DNA from: Beroe ovata
Taxonomy: Eukaryota > Ctenophora > Nuda > Beroida > Beroidae
Assembly (NCBI GenBank): GCA_946803715.1
Contig: CAMPET010000004.1
Span: forward strand, 349,748-411,024
DNA length: 61,277 bases
Direction: 5' to 3'
The position numbers were made by a program, and so were the translations under genes. The notes beneath the pieces were generated by a model that was not told the DNA's origin, ran no database searches, and saw only the letters and a list, made by a program, of their open reading frames with translations. Below are positions 1 through 13,738 of the stretch, one piece after another (the first letter of the stretch is position 1; each line of letters opens with the position of its first letter).

Positions 1-44
<44 letters not shown>

Positions 45-3000
45 GAAAATTTAATATGTACGTTTTTCAGCTGAATATACTAATAAGTGTTGAGGCTAAT
101 GTCCATGATTGAATAATAAGCGCAGATGTCTCTGGCCAATACATGATCAATGATCAATATTATCACACTTGGTATGGATGCCCTGTCCACACCACTTTGA
201 CAGTTCTATAAGAGAGATATGATATATCTGTCTTTTCACAGATCTCCTAGGATATTATCACACACTCACACCCAGCCTATGATATCTATTCATGTCATCC
301 ATCTGCCACGCGAGAAGTGACAGGGGAAGTGACACTGTGACAGGCCACAGGGGGAGTGACAGAGAGATAAAGAGTGGAAGTGACAGTCATGTACAATAGT
401 TGTCATGTTATATTGGTGAGTGGTAGAGAGTGGTAGTCCACTGGTACTCTCTCTCCCTCGACTAACTGCTCAGCCATTCTCTACCTCAACTCTGCATGTT
501 TTTTCTCCCACAGCTCTACTAGCCGTTCCCATGACTATATAATATAAGATTTGTCCTTCTCCGTATATTTTTATCAACTATTTTCTCATCCTCATTAATA
601 GACATTTCATCCCGCTTTTATCCGTCTGGATGTCTATATTCCCCGGAAAATAGTTCTCTAACTATCACGGTGAGTGACTGACCGTTCCTCCTATAATAAG
701 CTTGTGCCTTGTAGTAGGTATGATTATTATTCGTCTGCCCCAATATGTAGGTATCATTACCTCAAAACTACCTATGTACGTTATGACAATATTGATTATA
801 TAGACAGATCGATCTTTACACGGTTGTCTCACGTTTACATCTATAGTATAATGTGTGCCGTATATTGTGTGTCAGGTAGGTATAAGTAGCTTTATACTAT
901 CACAGATCTTGAAATAGACTCGCCAAGTCACGTAATTTTTAGTGAGTGTCATGATGCTACACGGTAAAGACTAGCTACAGTTTATTATGTCGTATGACGA
1001 TTTGAATCAGCTGCAGTAATTGAATCAGCTCATGCAGTTTGCCCAACGACCGTTGACATTTGATTGCGTAGCTTCCCGTTTCCGATAGTCTGTAGTTTCT
1101 CTACTGCTCTATGAAAATTCTAATCATAGCTCCTAAGTAATATAAGTCCGTCAAGATTTTACTATGATCATTGAAATCCGTCCACAGAGTTCTTGATGAT
1201 CATACGGGAAAAACTAAAGTTTTAGATATACGACAAGCTAAATTCCATGCATAATCAAATACATGAAGATAGTTAACGTGAAGACAGCCTGTCATGCGCC
1301 AAGCTCCAGCAGAAGCCATGCTTTGAAAAGCATTTCTAGAAAAACTTCACTCCCAATTCCTGGGCTGCTCTAAAGAATTCAATCAGTAACCCAACGGCCA
1401 CAGATTTATGCAAACAAACAGCTCCACCAAGAATTTCAAATATTCGCCGTCAACATGTCACGTGTTTCCCGAGCTTTGTCTCTGGTGAAGTGCAGTGTTA
1501 CTGTAGCGCTATTGCCGACTACATTCCCAAATGAACATGTGAAGACCATTCAGGGAGCCTTCCCATTAATAATAAACCTCCGTTGCGGCTGTCAACAATG
1601 AGAACTTGCCTGTCACACATAGCTACCTCTAGCTATTAGCACGTTTTAATTGTCCCTACTCACACGTATCCAAATTCCGTGCAACTCAAATTGTTTGATA
1701 GCTTCAATTTTCCTACTTGATATATTGTGCAGTTTTCGCGTTGGATAAGTCTTCAGACGCTCGTGAAATATCGTTTTACCGCTGCTGCTGCCACTTGACA
1801 ATGAGCTCCACGCAGTCAGTGATAAAAGGATTCGAACTGTTGTAACAGACGATTGAATCTTTACAATTTCAGTTACTCTACTCATATCTGTTTAGTGATT
1901 GCTGCTTTGACAAACATCAAAAGGACCATCTTTAGTTACAATGTCTATCAAAAAGGCTATCAATACCAGCTTTGTCTCGTTATAGAAAGATCCGGATCCT
2001 CTAAGACGTATAGTACCAAGATATTCCAGATGACCTCCTCCTGTGAATTCGTCAGTGTCATTATTGTCATCACCTTGGCATTCCTTCTATAAGACTCTTT
2101 CTTACGAATGATGACTCATAACTACCCACTCAACCACCTTTCAAATTTTCACCAAAAATCACCATGGATTCATGCAACGCTATACTCTCTGCAGACTACA
2201 GCCAACACCAGATGTCGCTCACGGCTTGCCTTCTGAAAGAGGTTATGAACACGATTTGCGCACACCGTTTAGCTGGATAAAAACATTAGAAATCTGAAGA
2301 ATATCACTGAGCTCTATAAGTGCCGAAAATAGGACATGGCTGACACTGCTGTAGGTTCACGTGTACACCTACGTACCGGTTTTAACAACCATACAATGAC
2401 AATCTAGATTGTAAGTTAAACTATAACTACCTATATTATTTACTCTATTATCACTAAGAGAGAGAGAGAGAGCGAGAGGCTTTCCTCTTCTAATATTTGG
2501 CTTCATCGACACGCACACACGAACACTCGCTCACATACAGGAGCTATAAAAGTGGGCATGAAAAATCGTGAATGACCTCGCGAAGACTCTTAGCGAGGAG
2601 TATTATATGATAGTAGCCACGGGCAGCCGTTACAGCTGATAGAGGTTTGCCTTGGTTCTGTATAGATTTGATAGTTTTTCGCCAAACTAAATTACACTCG
2701 CTTTTGACCTTTTGACTCATTGTGGTCATTATATGACAGTATTGATGATAGCGCTTGATAGGTAATGATTTGACCCGGAATCATTTGTTTTAACAATAGC
2801 GCAATTTCTTGACCTGCAGCAGTGCCTACCTTGCTAGAATAGATGTACGGGCAGAGATCAGTTGTTGGAACAGTATCTGTCAAGAGATCATGCCGAGTAC
2901 CACGCTAGTAGCGCGATCAAAGTCTGTATCACGTGCTGTGCATCTAGTGCAGTTAGTACAAGGTACGGCAATATACCATGGGATTTCAAACTCTAAAACT

Positions 3001-5907
3001 TCAAGAGTCATATTGAGTTTCTGACGACATAGAACGTTCAGTCAAATGATTAGGCTAAGTTAAAAAGGATCAAACATTCGGAAGAATAGGCTACTGAACT
3101 ACAGTTGTCAAGGTCGGATTTTCAGAAACTAGCACAGGATGGGGTGATTTCGGTCTTATGAACATGTTCCCGAGATGCATTACAGTAGACAATGGCTGAT
3201 TAATGCGTGGTGACAATTCTACAGGAGTCTACCAAACACACCCACACACACACACATGTGCACTGTTTTCCTTCTGAAGAACAAAGTTGTTTATTGGTTG
3301 CCTTTCCTGGGTTTGCAGATGTGTTGATGAGTTCAATTTCGTTTAATGATGCAATCCTTAAGCTACCGACTTGGTCATGACTGTTTATGAATATGACCAT
3401 AGATGAATATGACCATATGAGCATAGCTTCAAGATATACCTAACTAGTCATTCAAAAGCATATATGGCTCTTGCGAATAGACACCAAACTTCTAGTTCCA
3501 AAACGATAGGGTTATACAAACCTGGCTGGTCTTAAATACTTTACTTTTTCTTATGTTTTCTTCAGAATTTTATAAATTTCCGAGTGTTACATATTAACAA
3601 TGTTAATTTAACATTCAACATACTCTAGACGATTTTGCAACAATAATTCCCTCTTGTCACATACAAAGCCATACAATAAACCATCGGCATGAGCCTATGA
3701 CGTATGTTTATGATAACAGGAAACACAATCTAGTGTATTCACTCTATCTTTAGCCTAGACAGTGTCTAACTGTATCCAGTGTACGTGTGTGTGTGGGGAT
3801 TCATAGTATGTCAATCTATCGACGTATAGTCTACTCTCTGAATGACATGCACTACGCAAAAAGTAACTATCATCATTTTACCTTAACCCCAAGTTGTTCT
3901 GTTGCTTATTCAATGGCCTCATCTGTTACATGATAAAACTCGATTTTGCCTTGAAAGCTTTCTCTACCTTGCATATCATTGTTGAACCAAACAATGTCCA
4001 ATAATATTAATGACTCCCATGACTATTGACTGTATTTGATATCGTACGTTTTTCATTCCTTCATTTTTCATCAAAATCGAACTTAAAGTTCTTCTGAACA
4101 CCAACACTTAAGCTTATATTTTATATTTATTCAGGAAAATGAACAATCGTCGCTGCATATGCTGCTTTACTTACAGCAACGTAGACGTGTGATTTAATTT
4201 TGTTCCTATTCGTTATTAGATTTTCCTGAGTGACTTCCAGGGACAGGTTACGATATAACGTCAAAAATCAAAATTTCCCCCTCTGCCGATTTTTAATCTT
4301 GGAATTATTGTGATATCACTCCGAAAATACCAAGGATTTTTTAGATTTTTCTAACCGAAATTCAGAATTCTGCACGGGGTACTGAATTAGCAGATTTCGG
4401 GGAAGGTAAATATCAGATATGTTGAGCAGGGGAGTCACACATGTATTATATACGTCTTGTAGTGTAACGTTATCATATACCAGCGATCTAGGATACAAAG
4501 TATCGAGCTAAGCGATACCTGCACAGCTGCACTTTCAGTAGGAATTGTGCTACTGCATCAGAGCGTATCATAATGATGGTGAATCTGCTGTTGTTTCTTC
4601 TTGCATGCCCATATCAATCTAGATTTATCATATCAATTTTGCATTGTCAAAGTGGATTGCTGACTTAGTAGTATCCTTAAAATTTACTATTCTTTGCAGC
4701 TCTTGTTGGTGCCTATGCTAGTTAAAATAGTCAATAGCTTTATTATGTCAACTTTATCTTGTCTCGTTTGATTTGTGAAGTTTTGATCCTGCCTTTGATC
4801 AGCTCTATGATACGTACACTGCATGCTCTCAATCAGTGATACCCGACTTTTATCAAGTATGACAGCCGAGATTGTATGGTTATTCTGTTATTAGTACATC
4901 CGATATAACCGCGCATCGAGATGAGACAAGGTTTTGAGTGTGTTTCAAAAGTGAGAATCGGTATCATACGACTTGTAACTTTGTCATATTATGTACTGCT
5001 TTCGTCATGCAGTGAAACATTGGTGATCATAAAGTCATCAAGTTAGTATTGACATGGGATAGACTCAATGTCATTTGTAAACCTGTACTTTTCTTTCGTG
5101 TTTTAATAGTTTGATATTCGCTGATTATGTTTGGTTTGTCATAAATTAGCACGTTATTTCTATAATTTTCATCGACAACCAAAACGATTTATTTATGTTT
5201 ATTAATGAGAATTCATTTCCATAATACCTATTCACATTGACGTTGACGTTTTCCACCGTAAGAACAGAATAAAATAATACGGAATAAAACTGTCTTTGTC
5301 TACGGCGATTGACACGTCACTCGCTCAATCATCACGTTAATGATTGCTGCATCACGCATATATCAACAGTTGTATAATATGTCGGGTAAAATATGGCAGA
5401 ATATTATCGGCATATTACATATTAATTCATCCTTCAACTTAGTATGCCGTCCTCAGCCGTTTTTATTATAGGAGGCTATCGTGTTTTTGTCTACACAGCT
5501 GCGAAGCATCTAATTTGGCATGCCGTAGCTTTTCGACGATCGTAGCAATGGTGGATATTGGATAAGCATGTTTGATACCTACCTACCAAGTCAGTTCCAA
5601 TCTAGTCAGTTCCAATCTAGTCATTCTGCTATGTGTGGAGTCAATTTGGACGTCTAGGTATTTAATTAGTAAGAACTTCTAACTTCATACTGTGACCGTT
5701 AATGTAAAGTCGTTATCACAATAATTATTGGTCTTAAAAAGACTGCATCTCCTGTACAACCAGTGACATTTGCTCTACCAAGTTCCTCTGCTACAATATT
5801 TTTAATTCTCGATAAGATAGTACTATTCGAGAATTGAAACAGCTTGAGATGTTTGCTTCTGGGACATCCCTGTGTTTCCCTCACTTCACAACGCCTCTTC
5901 CACAGGA
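1..5907. other. Gene-poor region upstream of the Ly6-like gene
   Basis: Begins with a pure (AC)n run at 1-42. The rest is AT-rich, with only short open frames lacking recognisable domains or coherent splice structure. A short (AG)n run lies near 2457-2475 and a duplicated 15-16-bp unit near 5590-5620. On the minus strand, 2544-2883 holds two overlapping frames with mildly protein-like composition (see findings). I see no confident gene here. Confidence 0.6.
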
Positions 5908-6447
5908 ATGTTGATATTCGTCCTCATCTACTCGTTCTTCCCCCGACCCCTCTCCTCGCTCAAGTGCGTGACGGGTCACGCGCTGGATAATCACACGGTA
6001 GCCAATCTGAAGGTGGCCGAGTGTGGGAACTCACGCGTCACCGGCTGCTACTCCCGCCAAATCCATCTTAATTTCGGCAGCATCAACTATAAATACGGTT
6101 GTGGGGACTGTTACCATAAGGGTAACAAGACGGAGCCGCGGGTACGCTATAAAAACTGTATCTCCTGCGAGGGCTTGCTCTGTAACATGCCGAGTGTCCA
6201 CTGGGACATGGACCATTCCGATGAGGAGCGGGTTACACACGAGCCGCCCGTGCTATTCGTGCCCTATAACGAGCGGCCGGACTTTGCCCGGAACGAAAGG
6301 ATGGCGGAGCGGTCGTTATGGGCGGTTCCGGTGGCGGTGCTGGTGCTGGTGGTTGTGTGGGCGGTGTATATCTTCGTACGGGGTAACTCCGAGGACTGGT
6401 ATTATGCGTGTTTGCGACAGTGTAGACCACGTGGTTACATCGTGTAG
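5908..6447 (+). CDS. Ly6/uPAR-type three-finger membrane protein (candidate)
   Basis: Predicted 179-residue type I membrane protein. Residues 1-17 form a signal peptide, and the mature part begins LKC as in many Ly6/uPAR proteins. Eight cysteines follow, ending in the pattern C-x2-C-x4-C-N; a final C-N pair is the hallmark of the three-finger fold. A 20-residue hydrophobic helix (about 138-157) and a tail of about 22 residues follow. Many Ly6 proteins are GPI-anchored; here a transmembrane segment is seen instead. The acceptor-like CCTCTTCCACAG ends 2 nt before the ATG, so a 5' exon probably exists. No neighbour suggests a function. It could also be the ectodomain exon of a larger receptor, but no further exon could be joined in frame. 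Ligand unknown. Confidence 0.6.
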   Translation: MLIFVLIYSFFPRPLSSLKCVTGHALDNHTVANLKVAECGNSRVTGCYSRQIHLNFGSINYKYGCGDCYHKGNKTEPRVRYKNCISCEGLLCNMPSVHWDMDHSDEERVTHEPPVLFVPYNERPDFARNERMAERSLWAVPVAVLVLVVVWAVYIFVRGNSEDWYYACLRQCRPRGYIV

Positions 6448-7651
6448 CGTTAAAATATATGGTAGTACACGGATTATGTTGGTACTACTACAGCGAAAAA
6501 ACAAATTGCTCGAGGAAGATGCGATATTACTATCATGATAGCTTGCAGATGGAGAGTAAGATGGGACAAGGATGAAAATAAAGTTGAAGACGATGAAGAA
6601 GAACTAAAGAAGAAAAGGATTGAGTTGGAAACTGGAAAGTGACTTGACTGATCAGATGAATTGAAAAGCGTGTGAATAGTTGTCATCATGATATTGTTGT
6701 TGTTGCTGAATTTATTACGATTATTATAAGAGTTTATTATTAAGTTAAGTATCGTTAGTACGAGGGTATTTAATCATTGATAGTCGTTATCGGTTGTTAT
6801 ATTTCCGATAAATGAATCTCGTATTACTCCGAATGAGGTCACTGATCATCAAAATGAATGAATTACAACCATCCACATACCCTTCTATCAATAACACACA
6901 CCCGAAATTCCCCCTCAAAATCCGAATATTTCCTAAATTTTAAGGAATTCTAAACACATGTCAAAATTCCGATTATTTCTCCCCCAAGTCTACACAGGCA
7001 TGTGGAAAGCAAGATGAACATGGCGAGTATAATTGGGGAAGTGATCCACACAATTGTAGCGTTGACACGTGACAAATCACGTGACACATTTGATTCGAGG
7101 GTCGATTCTATCGCTAATACAATTCTCGTATCACAGGTTTGCAGGCCGTTTTTCGAACGTATAACACAGAAGTATTCATTTAAGAAAAACGGAATTTTCG
7201 ACATAGGTACAAGATCAACAAGTGAGTATTCAGGTGAAACAACAGCTCGACACAATACCGTCTCTCAAAACCCACCGGCCACGCCCAGATTTTATACCCA
7301 CCCGTGTAACCGCGCTTGAGAACTTTACATTTCCTCCAGATTCCAGCTACCAGTGGGTACTCCTCGATATAATCTCTAGGAGTCGGATACAGCCTTGTCA
7401 TGATGATCCCTCATTCAACTACCATGAGATGTGTGCTCTGTCAATCCGGGATCATGACCATATGATAACGATCTGTGTTAAGTTGTAATACAGTGAGTTA
7501 TAGATAGGACAGTGATTGGAAGTAAACATAAGACGCAAAGAAAACGGGGTAGAAGTTTTAAACACATATCAAACAATAGGTTGATGTAGGAATCATCAGC
7601 GCGTGTGTGTGTGTGTGTGTTTGTGTGTGTGTGTATAACGGCACGTCTACT

Positions 7652-7828
7652 GCAGTCCCTACTCCCTAGTAACAGCCCCTAGTATTTAGCAACAGTCCCT
7701 AGTGTTAGTCCCTAGTGTTAGTCCCTAGTGTTAGTCCCTGGTAACAGTCCCTAGTGTTAGTCCCTAGTGTTAGTCCCTAGTATTTAGCAACAGTCCCTAG
7801 TGTTAGTCCCTAGTGTTAGTCCCTAAAA
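7652..7828. repeat. 13-bp minisatellite (GTCCCTAGTGTTA)
   Basis: About a dozen tandem units of GTCCCTAGTGTTA, some altered to GTCCCTAGTATTTAGCAACA, preceded by a (GT)n run at about 7600-7635. Non-coding. Confidence 0.85.
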
Positions 7829-8348
7829 TCCGTCGAATAGACTCTTCTCGTTAAATACATTATAGAAGAGAGTGACGTGATTGTGTGTGTGAACTGTCAA
7901 TAACACGATATCAATACGCATGTAAAACGAGGAAATTAGGTAGTGTAAAACATCACTAAGTTTTTCTATGAGGTTCGCAAACACTTTCTCGATCATACAT
8001 CGCAATGATTGGAAAAATCAACAAAAATGGCGCATTAATTGTTATACGAACTTTTGAAATACGAGGTTTATTATACACGACTATGACATATTCTACATCT
8101 TATCAACTAATTAGTATTACAATCAACTAATTAGTGTTAAATTGAACAAATTATATTCATAAATATATTATTCTTATTCTTATTTCCTTGTACACGGCGC
8201 ATTCCCAAATTTAGCACACGTCTATCAAGGGCACGACTATTTCATGATCATATGACCCAAAGTTGCACGTGTAATGTGCATACCACATATTGGGACAATG
8301 AAGCAACGCACGTGTAACTCATGTTTCTATTGCTAGTGTGTGGCTAAC

Positions 8349-8474
8349 ATGGTGCAATTACATGGTGCTTGGCAAAATGGTGCTTGGCAACTACAGTAAC
8401 ATGGTGCTCGGCAACTACAGCAACATGGTGCTTAGCAACTAAAGCAACATGGTGCTCGGCAACTACAGCAACAT
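8349..8474. repeat. About 24-bp minisatellite (CATGGTGCTCGGCAACTA)
   Basis: Four to five imperfect tandem units beginning CATGGTGCT and ending in CAACTACAGCAA; neighbouring units differ by one or two bases. Confidence 0.8.
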
Positions 8475-8764
8475 AAATTCTCGACATCATCATAAGTATC
8501 ATCACAATAATTGTTATATGCTGCACGTCTTGGAGACCACTAGGTAACAATCAACATCACACGACACAGATCCTGAGTATTCTTACCCTCTAGCAGTAGT
8601 GACTTGAAGTTCATGCCGAGAATGAAAAGTCGGTGCTCACGGAATGAAAAGAACGATGAAGATTTACAGCTAGACAACAGCTGACAAGTGAAGATCAATG
8701 GAGAGCAGGGAGGGGATAAATAGAGGATCAGTGTGACCAAAATTTGTCACATACGTGATCCACC

Positions 8765-8960
8765 AGAGGGAGTGGGGGAGGAGGGAAGTGAGGAAGAGGA
8801 AGTGGGGGAGAGAGGGAGGNGAGGGGGAACAGGGGAGGTAGAGAGGGGAGGTAGAGAGAGGGGGAACAGGTGAGGGAGAGAAGGGGAACAGGGGAGGGAG
8901 TGAAGGGGAACAGGTGAGTCGTGAGAGGGAGGAGGGAGAGAGGGAAAACGGGGGTAAACC
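8765..8960 (+). repeat. Polypurine tract with G-runs
   Basis: Nearly 200 bases almost entirely A or G on the + strand, with many GGGG/GGGGG runs and repeated AGGGGAACAGG blocks. A single N at 8820 marks an assembly join inside it. Simple-sequence DNA; mirror-symmetric purine blocks of this kind can form triplexes or G-quadruplexes. Confidence 0.75.
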
Positions 8961-9230
8961 AATCGAATCAATGGTGGGGCAGTGGAAGAGGGGGGAATGA
9001 GGGGCGTCAATATGTTCATTGCTCATTTACATAGTGCAGGTCGCAGTTCAATGATCGTTAATAAGTGTAAGAAAGCATAGAAACGTCGAAACGCATGATT
9101 ACATACACACGATTATGATACACACACCTACCATTTGATTGATCATTATGCATGTGCCATTTTTGCATGATAATCATACAATTACGCTATTAGTTCAAAC
9201 GCCAACTGCGTATCTACAAATGTTGTGCGT

Positions 9231-9236
9231 GTTTGC

Positions 9237-9268
<32 letters not shown>

Positions 9269-9322
9269 GNTTTGTGTGTGTGTGTGTGTGTGTGCGTGTG
9301 CGTGCGTGTGTGTGTGTGTATG
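9231..9322. repeat. (GT)n microsatellite with a single-N join
   Basis: Long GT run interrupted by N at 9270 and grading into (GTGC)n. An open frame across it is simple-sequence artefact. Confidence 0.9.
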
Positions 9323-10775
9323 TGTTTTGCTCAACTGTACAAATCATTGACAAGAGAAACAAGGAATAGAGTAAATATCCTCAACATGAAGTGAAGATGA
9401 AGATGCTGCCAAAAACACAAAATTATCACGTCAAAAATCTCACACACACACAGACATATAATACGAGATAAAAACCCTGTTGCCTTCGCCACTAAAAACG
9501 TCGGTCCAATTAGCAATCTCGCACCAAACGGCTGCCCTAGAATGTGATAGTCTTATAATGAGTTAATTAGGAAACAAAACCCAATAAGTTATTCGCTTTT
9601 TAGTATTCTTGGCGTTCTATTTGTGGCATTTTCACTGCTATTTCATCATAGCGCCCCAATGGCGTTACAACGACGTATTATGGTGGCTCTTCAGTGGCAT
9701 TGTCGAGGCGCTATAGTGCCGATTCTTCTCGGAAGAATGCCCAACAATATCCATTATCCTATATCATGATCCATGTCAATAAGTATTGCAAATCGGTTGT
9801 TCATCAATTTCAATATCACCTCACAACTCTGCGTGCGTACAAGAAAAACTTGATCACAATGAGGATCAAGAAGAAAAAAGAAAATATTCGATTAAACGCG
9901 GAGCTTCTGCTTTGACTAAGATAACGTATCCAGATCCATGGTGGATACATAGACCTATGATAGCGAACACAGAAGTCATAGAATACAATGACAAGTCAGA
10001 ACGAGCTGCGGAACATGTTAGGAGCTACATTCATCTGACAGCTGTCTACACAATATATAATTGACTGTACACTTATCAGTCGATACAGAGAGTATTTCAT
10101 TAACTCAAAGTTTATAACAATTCTCAGTCAGCAATGTCAACAATAGCAATCCGCTTTGATCTACTTTCTTTGTGTTGTATTATTTTGTATATAGACAAAA
10201 AACTGTTTGATTTTTCGTTTTTTTGCATCTCAACTTATCTACTTTGACCACGTGATATCAATGTAAGGTAACGTTAAAAGTCAAAAACAATCGTGGATGA
10301 CCAAAAGATCAGAAAAACTTGTAACTGGCGCTCAACGATTGCTTTAATAGCGGTAACGATTTTCAATTGAACTTCATTGACATACTATTCAAGTTTACAA
10401 GCGAATTCTCAGTGTTTTGATCTCATGCTTCAATCTGTGGGTTGTGTCCAATTATAACAATGGAATTGCAGGCGAAGCAGTTAAAGCCCAGATGGCGTGT
10501 TGTGATTCGGACGAAAAGGGGATCGAATTGATCGCGGCCCCACGAAGTCTATAGGTGAAGACAGAAGGGGGTCATATTGCGTGAAGTTGTAGGAACCGAT
10601 CCTAGTTTTATAAATGGGCTAGATTTATTACTCTTATTACTATCTTGGTCGTTGGTAACCTATGATCATTGACCACCAAGAGCGATGGTTTTTGTGTACC
10701 GTGAGTGTTTATTTGTTTATAGGTATGCAAGAGTTTGTTCGTTTGTTTGGCTTGTGTGTGTGTGTGTGTGTGTGT

Positions 10776-11120
10776 NNNNNNNNNNNNNNNNNNNNNNNNN
10801 NNNNNNNNNNNNNNNNNNNNNNNNNNNNNNNNNNNNNNNNNNNNNNNNNNNNNNNNNNNNNNNNNNNNNNNNNNNNNNNNNNNNNNNNNNNNNNNNNNNN
10901 NNNNNNNNNNNNNNNNNNNNNNNNNNNNNNNNNNNNNNNNNNNNNNNNNNNNNNNNNNNNNNNNNNNNNNNNNNNNNNNNNNNNNNNNNNNNNNNNNNNN
11001 NNNNNNNNNNNNNNNNNNNNNNNNNNNNNNNNNNNNNNNNNNNNNNNNNNNNNNNNNNNNNNNNNNNNNNNNNNNNNNNNNNNNNNNNNNNNNNNNNNNN
11101 NNNNNNNNNNNNNNNNNNNN
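10776..11120. other. Assembly gap (345 N)
   Basis: Run of N immediately after a (GT)n microsatellite at 10753-10775; the unread DNA is probably more of the same repeat. Confidence 0.95.
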
Positions 11121-13738
11121 TTTTGTGTTGGTTATGACTCAGGCGTAATATATGATTTTCAAACGATATTACCCTCATTGAATGATGATATCATGATACA
11201 ACAGACAACTGAACGTTGTTGATAAGGTCACCGCAAGGATTCCTCATCGCTCATACTGCAACCCACCCATTATCAACTGATAACACTGCTGGAACAACGG
11301 ACGAAAATGAAAGTGATCGCAAGATCACTACTCTAGAGTCGAGATGAATTGTAACCAAGCATGGTGTAACAGTTTTTGCACATCCAGAACAATGAAGTAT
11401 TGTTTTGTGTGGGGACTGATAACATGCAACATTGACAATATCAGTGGTCATGAATATTGACGATATCAGCACACGGTAGTCGATATTTGCTTTTTACACG
11501 TCTTTTCGACAAACGACAGTGTTTCGGCGCCTGTAAGTCTTGATGCATGCTCGTTTGTGTGTCAGTAAAATACCTGTCGTGCAGAATAAGTTCTCAAAAG
11601 CACCAAATCTCTGGAGGCCACTGCGCCTAGTTGATTGACACAATTCACTCGGGTTTAGGCACTCATAACTGCCTCCGGCACTCGAAGCATGTGTCTGAAG
11701 CATGGGAAAGTTATAAACAGGATAGGAATACTTAACAGAAAACTCGTCGAAAACTCACAACACTAACCGTGTTCGTATTTTGATCTATAAGATCGGGTTG
11801 GATGAAATATTGTCGATTGTCCACATCGCTATGACGACGTACTTTATGACTCCCTTCCTCGTCATGTGGTATGTCCCCGTTACAAAGTGTTGAATCATCA
11901 TGACAAACGTTAAGGTTGGTTGAAGGAGGCTCGCACCAGTTGAGGTTTCTTGCAGATGTGTTCAGCTCATTGATAAGGTTGGTGGTGAAAGGTGTATGTT
12001 TTTGGGGGGAAATTTTCTCTGTGAAGTCACTGTTACTCTCGAGTAAATTTGTAGAAGGCAACCTGGGTGCGTGTGTGTGTTAGTAATATGTATATAAACA
12101 TTGATTCCAGCGATGGTACATTCATAATATTGCAATACATTCAATGTTCATATTTCAATGCTGATGATTCTAAGGGATCTTACTAATAAACACAGCACTT
12201 CGCTTTACTGCTGGATAAGTTTCCTATTTTTCTAGTATATATATATATTCTATATTGTGTCCGACAAATCTTATGTCATCACTGCTACAACTTTAATCTA
12301 TGAATTACATCATTTTATTTTCAATAACTATAGGTAACTGTTGATATCATTCCATCACTTGCTTACTTCAGAATGCATAGTATACCAGCAACTTATTGGG
12401 CTTCTCAAAACAAAGGAGTGTAGTGAGAGAGTGAACACTATAAATGGTTGTCAGTTACAATAGTTCACCACTATTATAATTGACAAGACTGAGCAGACTG
12501 CATAAATCCATTCATCTAAAACTGATATAAAGACCAATCACAGGAATTAATAGCCCAGCCTCTGAGTTGCCCTAACACTGTTTGACCAAAAGTTCAGGAA
12601 TCTACTTACACATCTTTACTTTCTGTTGGGATACTTTTACTGTTGAGCTGTTTCTCGGACTCCATTGACAAGTTAGCTAAGAGCTGATAAGAAGTGTGAG
12701 TGTCATAACTCAAAATTCAGTTCAAGTTACTGAGAATGATGTAGTTTTCATAAAACCATTTTACCTCTGGCTCAAATGATGACACATAGCCTGAAATGTT
12801 GAAGAAACGCTCCTCAAAAGCATGATCTTGATATTTCCTGATTAATTGAACATATATTCATGAAATTTGATGGAAAACTTTCAAACATAAATTGATGCAA
12901 AAATTTATACCATAGGGGTATTTTCGGCTTATTCAATTAACACCCCAAAATGAGAAAAAATGTAGTCTAATGTTGCTGAACTATGATAAAGGGATGAACT
13001 TACACATTGTGTATGAACTTGGATTCAGGTTTGCAGTCGTTCAATTCCACTATTGTATTGTTCAAATAGCAAACTTCTTCACAGAGTTTAGAGATAAGTT
13101 CATCTTTCCTGAAATTGAGGAAAAATTAATGAACTGGCTTATGAAAGAGGAGACGATGGGGCCTAGATTATTTCATGCAAATGGTCACCTTTGAACTATG
13201 TGTATCTTATTCGATTTCTTATTGTCAGGTGAGTCAGTCTTTGGAAGTTTTTCTGATGCAGGGCTAGGGTTTCCACTTTGCAAGTTTTCAAACTTTTGAA
13301 TTATATTGGCAATTGAATCAGTGAAACATTCAACGTCATCCATTTTTAGACCTATTCACATTTAACTAAAATTACAGACATTACCAAACAAAAAAGAATA
13401 TCTCAATAATTGATAGCATACTTCAGAACATGACATATTGATGACTATTGAAGCCCAAGTAGATAATAGTAGACATACATCTATCAATACTGCTCCTAAT
13501 GAATGAACATTATATGCAGTGAGGCAATTGGCAAAGTCTATTCAATCACACCCAAAGGTTTTACACAGTTTCAAAATGGTAGGATACAAATTATGGTACT
13601 TTTGGATTTTAATGCTTCAATGCTTCAAATAAATGATAGCAGAGAATCGAAACATAACCACTTTTACAACATAAGTAACAACATCACAATGATTAATACA
13701 AGGAATGTTACTAAAACACATGATGTTTCATATATACT

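Noticed and set aside
6540-6654. Acidic/basic frame after the Ly6-like stop as a possible cytoplasmic tail exon
   Set aside because: An acceptor-like GCTTGCAG precedes it, but no donor in the Ly6-like exon has the right phase to join it.
8670-9026. Pro/Leu/Ser-rich minus-strand frames
   Set aside because: Translation of the polypurine tract complement; simple sequence, not a protein.
10662-11222. Open frames across the N gap
   Set aside because: They consist of (GT)n translation plus unknown residues; no real coding evidence.
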